A stretch of DNA of 64,000 bases. It comes from Hirschia sp964342355 (GTDB lineage: Bacteria > Pseudomonadota > Alphaproteobacteria > Caulobacterales > Hyphomonadaceae). The stretch is from positions 62,001 through 126,000 of the forward strand of contig CAYFFG010000002.1 of NCBI GenBank assembly GCA_964342355.1, written 5' to 3'. A program made the position numbers and the translations under genes. Below the pieces are notes generated by a model. It was not told where the DNA came from. It was given only the letters and a program-made list of their open reading frames with translations, and did no database searches. Positions 59,158-64,000 of the stretch are shown here, piece by piece; the stretch's first letter is position 1, and each line of letters starts with the position of its first letter.

Positions 59158-59907
59158 CTAGAATGGGCGTGGACGACCACCTTTCCCGCGCTCCACATGC
59201 AAACCACACTCGGTTTTGTCCATGCCAGCCCAACGCCCAGAACGCATGTCATTCGGGTCCTCAGCTGGCTGGGTGCAAGGCCAACAACCGATAGATGGAT
59301 AACCTTGATCAACCAACGGGTGCTTTGGCAAATTACGCACACGGAAGAACAGATCCACATCTTCCGGCGTCCAGGACGCTAGCGGGTTCACCTTGTAGCG
59401 GTCGCTTGCGTATTCAAAGACGGGCAAGCGCATCCGCTCCCCACCATGAAAACGTTTACGGCCAGTAATCCATGCGTCAAAGCCTTTGAGCGCAGGCTCC
59501 AGCGGACGCACTTTGCGCAGATCACAACACGAATCCGGATCGCTTTTCCAAAGGTCATTCTTCGGGTCAGTCTCTTGGCGGTCCTGCTCATCCGGCAGAA
59601 TGGTGCGCACACCTGTCAGGCCCAGAAAATCAATGAGGTCATCGCGGTATTGCAATGTCTGGTGAAAGTGCATGCCTGTGTCGATGAACAATACGGGAAA
59701 GGACGGGTCCACATCCGCGATGAGCGCCAGCATCACCGCACTTTCCGCACCAAACGAAGATACGTAACAAATATTGTCGCCAAACTCGCGCATGCGCGCG
59801 GTGCGAATTATCGTCTGTGCGGATGCTTCACGCAGTTCCTTGTTTAAGCGGAACAAACGCTCATCGCGTGTTTCTGTGCCTTGCTCGACGCCTTCAGCGT
59901 AAGCCAT
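59158..59907 (-). CDS. cysH: adenylylsulfate (APS/PAPS) reductase CysH
   Basis: Reduces APS or PAPS to sulfite with thioredoxin. From the ATG at 59907 (MAYAEGVEQGTETRDERLF), preceded by AAAGGA, it has 249 residues. The paired Cys motifs CC (127-128) and CxxC (208, 211) mark the iron-sulfur form that usually uses APS. The C-terminal ECGLH motif has the catalytic Cys. It is the last gene of the cobA-DUF2849-GST-cysI-DUF934-cysH operon. The frame runs 42 codons further upstream but into the DUF934 gene. Confidence 0.95.
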   Translation of the reverse strand: MAYAEGVEQGTETRDERLFRLNKELREASAQTIIRTARMREFGDNICYVSSFGAESAVMLALIADVDPSFPVLFIDTGMHFHQTLQYRDDLIDFLGLTGVRTILPDEQDRQETDPKNDLWKSDPDSCCDLRKVRPLEPALKGFDAWITGRKRFHGGERMRLPVFEYASDRYKVNPLASWTPEDVDLFFRVRNLPKHPLVDQGYPSIGCWPCTQPAEDPNDMRSGRWAGMDKTECGLHVERGKGGRPRPF

Positions 59908-59920
59908 GGGACGTCCTTTC

Positions 59921-60445
59921 TTATCTGCTCTCGCCTGTCGCCGCGTGACGACGTGCGAATATGGGCGATTGTGCGCCCGAAGTGCGTTGGTACGCATATG
60001 TAAAATCTTTGATGGCGCCTTCAATGACATCATCAGCCGAACCGGACGTCGGCGTCATGACAAAGCTGTCAAAACCACAGCGCGCCATGTAATTGATCTG
60101 GTCTCGCAGAACTTCGCCAACTGCCCGCACCTCACCTTTGTAGCCTAACCGGCGGCGCAAAAGCTGAGCATGAGAAAATCCACGCCCATCGACATATTTA
60201 GGGAACTCGATTTCCACCAGCGACACGCGATCTAACACGTCTTCCAGCGCCAATGCGTCATCATCCGGTCCAAGACGAACCCCAAAAGGTTCGTTGCGAG
60301 AGAGCAACGCATCCTTGTCGTCAGACAGACGTTTGAGTGAGACGACGACGCCAGCATCTGTTGGGAAATCAGCGTCATCCGCCACAAACACATGGCCGCA
60401 TTCTGCAATCTCTGCTGCGCCGTTATTGAGCTTAACCAGCGTCAT
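59921..60445 (-). CDS. DUF934 protein of the sulfite reduction operon
   Basis: 174 residues of the DUF934 family, regularly found next to cysI and cysH in Alphaproteobacteria and thought to assist sulfite reduction. Typical segments: FPKYVDGRGFSHAQLLRRRL, GYKGEVRAVGEVLRDQINYM and RCGFDSFVM. It overlaps the cysI 3' end by 14 bases and precedes cysH by 13 bases, so expression is coupled. Confidence 0.9.
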   Translation of the reverse strand: MTLVKLNNGAAEIAECGHVFVADDADFPTDAGVVVSLKRLSDDKDALLSRNEPFGVRLGPDDDALALEDVLDRVSLVEIEFPKYVDGRGFSHAQLLRRRLGYKGEVRAVGEVLRDQINYMARCGFDSFVMTPTSGSADDVIEGAIKDFTYAYQRTSGAQSPIFARRHAATGESR

Positions 60446-62087
60446 AAAGCGCCTCCTTGAATGTCTCCGGCCCTAAACGGGTGAGTGTGTCGATAAACGG
60501 TTCGTCTTTAGAAGACCGCTTTTCCAGATAGCGATGAACAACACGCTCAAGCGCAGGCGTCACATCTTCTTGACGCAAACCCGGTCCCTGAATGTTACCG
60601 ATTGCTGCTTTTTCATCTGCGCGCCCGCCAAAGGTGATCTGGTAAAATTCCTCACCTTTCTTATCAACGCCCAAAACGCCGATATGGCCGATGTGGTGGT
60701 GGCCACATGCGTTAATACAGCCCGAAATGTTGATGTGCAGCTTGCCAAGGTCACGGTCATGCTTGGACATCATTTTCTGAATGTCCATCGCCACAGGGAT
60801 AGAGCGTGCGTTAGCAAGGTTGCAGTAATCCAGACCAGGACAACAGATCAGGTCTGAGGCCAAATCGACATTGGCTGTGCCAAGCCCTGCATCATCCAGA
60901 GTAAGGAAGACATTATAAAGGTCGTCCAGCTTCACATGCGGCAACACAAGGTTTTGAATGTGCGTCACACGCAGATCATCAAACGAATATGCCTTGGCCA
61001 GGTCAGCCACAACGCGCATCTGGTCAGACGTCGCATCACCCGGCGCAATGTCCAGAGGCTTGAGTGAAATCGTTACAGACGCATATCCTGGCTGCTTGTG
61101 CGCAGTTACGTTTGTCTCAACCCAGCGCGCAAACGCCTCATCATTTTCCTTTGCTTCATCCAGCTTGGATGAAGAGGCAGAAAGCTCTTCAAACGCTGGT
61201 GGTTTGAAGTATGCGCTAATACGGTCAACTTCTTCCTGCGGCAGACGAATTTTCTCTTCGTCACGTTGCGCAGCAAACTCAGCATTCACCTGGCGGGTGA
61301 ATTCTTCCGGTGTTAATTCGTTCACCAGGATCTTGATGCGAGCCTTGTATTTGTTATCGCGACGACCGTGTAGGTTGTAAACGCGCATAATCGCTTCAAG
61401 CCAATCCAGAAGTTCGGCCTTTGGCACCCACTCCTTGATCGTCACGCCCACATGCGGCGTGCGGCCAAGACCGCCACCGACAATAACTTCAAAACCGATT
61501 TCGCCAGCCGCGTTTTTCTTCATGTGCAGACCAATGTCGTGCACACGCACCGCAGCGCGGTCTGGTTCAGCCGCTGTCACTGCAATCTTAAACTTACGCG
61601 GCAGGAAGGCGAATTCCGGATGGAAAGTCGACCATTGGCGGATGATTTCACACCAAGGACGTGGGTCTTCGATTTCATCAGCAGTCGCGCCTGCAAACTG
61701 GTCCGTCGTCACGTTACGGATACAGTTTCCTGATGTTTGAATCGCGTGCATTTCCACATCCGCCAGCTCTTCAAGAACTGTCGGCATGTCCTGCAACGCA
61801 ATCCAGTTGTACTGAATGTTCTGGCGGGTCGTGAAGTGACCATAGCCCTTGTCATACTTGTCCGCGATATCCGCCAGTTTGCGCATCTGCACAGATGAAA
61901 GCTGGCCGTATGGGATCGCCACACGCAGCATATAAGCGTGCAGTTGCAGATAAACACCGTTCTGCAGCCTTAGAGGCTTGAAATGATGTTCGTCCAGCTC
62001 GCCCGACAAACGGCGCTCGACCTGCCCACGAAATTGGGCGACGCGGTCGCGGACCATTTGTTCGTCAAATTCGTCATAACGGTACAT
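60432..62087 (-). CDS. cysI: sulfite reductase hemoprotein subunit
   Basis: Siroheme and 4Fe-4S enzyme reducing sulfite to sulfide, 551 residues. The cluster/siroheme ligands are Cys416, Cys422 (CPGLDYC), Cys457 and Cys461 (GCINACGHHH), giving C-X5-C and C-X3-C. The two repeated ferredoxin-like halves are visible (RLQNGVYLQLHAYMLRVAIP; TSGNCIRNVTTDQFAGA). It is the short type that takes electrons from ferredoxin or NADPH partners; no cysJ gene is in the window. It lies after the GST gene by three bases. Confidence 0.95.
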   Translation of the reverse strand: MYRYDEFDEQMVRDRVAQFRGQVERRLSGELDEHHFKPLRLQNGVYLQLHAYMLRVAIPYGQLSSVQMRKLADIADKYDKGYGHFTTRQNIQYNWIALQDMPTVLEELADVEMHAIQTSGNCIRNVTTDQFAGATADEIEDPRPWCEIIRQWSTFHPEFAFLPRKFKIAVTAAEPDRAAVRVHDIGLHMKKNAAGEIGFEVIVGGGLGRTPHVGVTIKEWVPKAELLDWLEAIMRVYNLHGRRDNKYKARIKILVNELTPEEFTRQVNAEFAAQRDEEKIRLPQEEVDRISAYFKPPAFEELSASSSKLDEAKENDEAFARWVETNVTAHKQPGYASVTISLKPLDIAPGDATSDQMRVVADLAKAYSFDDLRVTHIQNLVLPHVKLDDLYNVFLTLDDAGLGTANVDLASDLICCPGLDYCNLANARSIPVAMDIQKMMSKHDRDLGKLHINISGCINACGHHHIGHIGVLGVDKKGEEFYQITFGGRADEKAAIGNIQGPGLRQEDVTPALERVVHRYLEKRSSKDEPFIDTLTRLGPETFKEALYDAG

Positions 62088-62090
62088 GGG

Positions 62091-62726
62091 TTACGCAACT
62101 CCGTATGCGTGTTCGATTCCAAGATCAGTCTCGACATGCGAGACCCAGCGGCGCACAGCCGGAAAATTTTCCAGATCAAAGCCACCCTGATGCGCCCAGC
62201 GCGTGTAAGCCACCAACGCAATGTCAGCGAGCGAAAGTTTATCGCCCACAAGATATTCAGTATTGCCCAGCTGAAGCTCCATCACCCCCAGCGCGCGACG
62301 GCCTTTGTGCAGCAATTCCGGGTCAATTTCGTCTTCTGGTGTGTTCACCAGGTGTTTGAGATAGCGACGCACAGCAATTGCTGGTTCATGAGAATACTGC
62401 TCCCAGAACATCCAGGACACCATCTGCGCCTTTTCAAAAGCGCTCTGAGGGATGAGCTTTTCTCCACCCTCATTTGTCTCTGCCAAATGCAGAATGATCG
62501 CATTTGATTCAGGCAAGGCATCGCCATTTGGCCAGCGCGCATAAGGCACTTTTCCAACCGGATTCAAGCCAAGAAATTCTTCGGTTTGCGTCTCACCTTT
62601 GACAACATCGATCTCAACCCAGTCATAATCAAGACCAAGAAAGTCAGCGACAAAGCGCAGTTTCAAGCAGTTACCGCTGACGACATTGCCGTAAAAGGTC
62701 AGTTTATTGATGTCACGCAAAGGCAT
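62091..62726 (-). CDS. glutathione S-transferase inside the sulfur operon
   Basis: 211-residue cytosolic GST: N-terminal FYGNVVSGNCLKLRFVADFL with the catalytic Ser/Cys region, cis-proline in GKVPYARW, ESNAIILHLAE glutathione-binding helix and the all-helical C-domain. It lies within the sulfate assimilation operon: its ATG overlaps the DUF2849 stop (TAATG) and cysI begins three bases after its stop. A link with sulfur or persulfide metabolism is inferred from position only. Confidence 0.9.
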   Translation of the reverse strand: MPLRDINKLTFYGNVVSGNCLKLRFVADFLGLDYDWVEIDVVKGETQTEEFLGLNPVGKVPYARWPNGDALPESNAIILHLAETNEGGEKLIPQSAFEKAQMVSWMFWEQYSHEPAIAVRRYLKHLVNTPEDEIDPELLHKGRRALGVMELQLGNTEYLVGDKLSLADIALVAYTRWAHQGGFDLENFPAVRRWVSHVETDLGIEHAYGVA

Positions 62727-63046
62727 TAGGTATTTCCTGCCTGCTTACCGAAATGCTTATGCACTGTCGGCCCCTGAGCCCGGATGGTTTCGCGCAGGGT
62801 TTCCCGCCCTGTAACCCCACCTTCAGGAGCAGCCTCCATCACATACGGGTCATTTGCGCGCGTTTGGTCTTTTTCCGCTTCGGCCAACGCGTTGTCCGCG
62901 TCTTCGCCGACAAGAACGACAGCGTCTGTGATGTCTTCAGACCAGTCACCGCTTTGGGTGCGATAAATAGTCCGCCCCGTCCGCGCATTCCATGCTGTAA
63001 CAATCTTAGGCGTTTCAGGTTTTAGTTTTGGTCTGACGGAACTCAT
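62726..63046 (-). CDS. DUF2849 protein
   Basis: 106 residues of the DUF2849 family, usually found between a cobA/cysG-type gene and cysI in Alphaproteobacteria. Typical segments: IVTAWNARTGRTIYRTQSGDW, VVLVGEDADNALAEAEKDQ. Function is unknown. It overlaps the cobA stop by four bases and the next GST gene by one (TAATG). Confidence 0.9.
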   Translation of the reverse strand: MSSVRPKLKPETPKIVTAWNARTGRTIYRTQSGDWSEDITDAVVLVGEDADNALAEAEKDQTRANDPYVMEAAPEGGVTGRETLRETIRAQGPTVHKHFGKQAGNT

Positions 63047-63849
63047 TCCACCGTCTCCAGTTCGTTTAATGTCGTCATGTCAAAGTCACCCAGCGCAGCC
63101 ACAACACCGATAATCAACAATGCAGGGCCGGAAATATTGTTTTCTGCAAGCGCCTGAGGCACGTCCAACAGGCATGCGCCGACTGCCTTTTCGTTTTCGC
63201 GCGATCCATTTTCAATAATCGCAACGGGCGTTGTTCCCAGACGACCCGCAGCCATAAGGCGATCAACGATCACCGGCGCGGCGCCGACGCCCATATAAAC
63301 CACAACGGTCTGGTTTTCTCGCGCCAACGCCGCCCAATCAAGGTCAGGTTCGTTCCCGAGTTTGGCGTGACCGGTAACAAACGTCACTGATTGTGCGTGA
63401 TCGCGATGTGTAAGCGGCACTTTACGGGAGGCCGCACACCCAAGCGCAGAAGAAATGCCCGGTACGACCTCAACTGTAATGCCTGCAGCTTCTAACGCTT
63501 CAACTTCTTCACCGCCGCGCCCAAAAATAAATGGATCGCCGCCCTTCAAACGCAGGACACGTTTTCCAGCACGCGCTGTTTCAATCATGCGCGAGTGGAT
63601 TTCTATCTGTGGGACTGAATGGTCACCTTTGGACTTACCCACCGGAACGCATTCTGCGCTATCAAACGCTATGTCCATGATGTCATCACCAACCAGGCGG
63701 TCATAAAAAATAACATCTGCAGTTTGAATACGCTTTAGCGCTTTAAGCGTCAGAAGCTCCGGATCGCCTGGCCCAGCGCCCACCAAAGACACGCTTCCCG
63801 CTGGAAAGTCGCCTGCGCGCAGCTTTCTTTTGGAAGGTGTTAGGGACAT
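63043..63849 (-). CDS. cobA: uroporphyrinogen-III C-methyltransferase
   Basis: SUMT enzyme that makes precorrin-2 with SAM; here it likely supplies siroheme for sulfite reductase. From the ATG at 63849 (MSLTPSKRKLRAGDFPAGS), which has AAAGGA seven bases upstream, it has 268 residues. SAM-binding and family motifs: VSLVGAGPGDPELLTLKAL, VIFYDRLVG, RVLRLKGGDPFIFGRGGEE and PGISSALGCAA. No CysG-type oxidase/ferrochelatase domain is fused. The frame is open 48 codons upstream but without a start signal. It is the first gene of the sulfur operon. Confidence 0.95.
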   Translation of the reverse strand: MSLTPSKRKLRAGDFPAGSVSLVGAGPGDPELLTLKALKRIQTADVIFYDRLVGDDIMDIAFDSAECVPVGKSKGDHSVPQIEIHSRMIETARAGKRVLRLKGGDPFIFGRGGEEVEALEAAGITVEVVPGISSALGCAASRKVPLTHRDHAQSVTFVTGHAKLGNEPDLDWAALARENQTVVVYMGVGAAPVIVDRLMAAGRLGTTPVAIIENGSRENEKAVGACLLDVPQALAENNISGPALLIIGVVAALGDFDMTTLNELETVE

Positions 63850-64000
63850 CAAGCAATCCTTTAGATTTACTGACACAAAAATCACGGTAATATGCAAAGG
63901 TGTCAGGCAAATGCGGTGTTTTCCACGCGCCTCGCCTTTTCCTCGCAATTCTACATCACTAATTGGCGTACAGGATACCCAGTTACAATTCACCGCAGCT
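63850..64000 (-). promoter_or_regulatory. probable promoter region of the sulfur assimilation operon
   Basis: This stretch precedes cobA and the whole cobA-cysH operon. TGACAC and GTGTCA flank 23 bases near 63871-63905, a weak inverted repeat that may be chance. No riboswitch was recognised. The rest of the region lies beyond the window edge. Confidence 0.4.

Overview
This window looks like chromosomal DNA of a dimorphic, flagellated alphaproteobacterium of the Caulobacterales/Maricaulales/Hyphomonadales type, with moderate GC. The evidence is a CckA-type hybrid kinase beside fliQ-fliR-flhB, the caulobacterial flagellar genes fliX, cheL (rod-binding protein) and flbY, the fliL-fliM operon divergent from flgF-flgG-flgA-flgH, an alphaproteobacterial DksA with two cysteines, DUF6111, DUF1285, DUF934 and DUF2849 proteins, and a petABC operon. 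No tRNA, rRNA, CRISPR array, insertion sequence, phage or integrase gene was seen. Species identity cannot be read from the sequence by eye.

Layout. 1-0.8 kb: 5' part of recA, cut by the window edge. 1-5.8 kb: cckA, flhB, fliR, fliQ, all on the minus strand. 6.1-8.4 kb: a large acidic repeat protein anchored in the membrane. 8.5-12.6 kb: TerC-type membrane protein, aldo/keto reductase, glutathione transferase, MAPEG protein and MTA phosphorylase (mtnP); a perfect 46-bp palindrome sits on the mtnP stop codon. 12.7-15.7 kb: the cytochrome bc1 operon petA-petB-petC. 15.8-20.9 kb: trmL, a small lipoprotein, hemF, a CCA-adding enzyme, DUF6111, a CoA-type Nudix hydrolase and DUF1285. 20.9-27.7 kb: a MoxR AAA+ ATPase cluster with DUF58, BatA/DUF4159 and vWA-like membrane proteins. 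27.7-29.9 kb: a GNAT protein and an MscS channel.

29.9-42.9 kb is a flagellar block. A minus-strand fliL-fliM-DUF6468-MotE-like-TPR operon diverges from flgF-flgG-flgA-flgH. After dksA, fliX diverges from flgI-flgJ/cheL-flbY, with a CtrA-box-like site between them. 42.9-47.2 kb: an AbgT transporter, a class II aldolase and a sodium:solute symporter.

47.3-56.7 kb holds the translation and targeting genes ffh, a zinc-ribbon membrane protein, chorismate mutase, rpsP, GNAT, rimM, trmD and rplS, all on the minus strand. The normally compact rpsP-rimM-trmD-rplS order is split by about 4.3 kb of plus-strand genes: a TIR-like/transmembrane/chymotrypsin-like protein and an ArnC/ArnT-like glycosyltransferase pair. 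A second TIR protein, of the ThsB/MTH538 type, lies just upstream of ffh. 57.8-59.0 kb: a TerB-like protein and a conserved membrane protein. 59.2-63.8 kb: an assimilatory sulfate reduction/siroheme operon (cobA, DUF2849, GST, cysI, DUF934, cysH).

The best candidates for undescribed biology are the membrane TIR-like/pseudoprotease protein placed inside the ribosomal operon, the solitary ThsB-like TIR protein, the acidic repeat protein, and the nested palindrome at mtnP. None of these could be tested by database search here.
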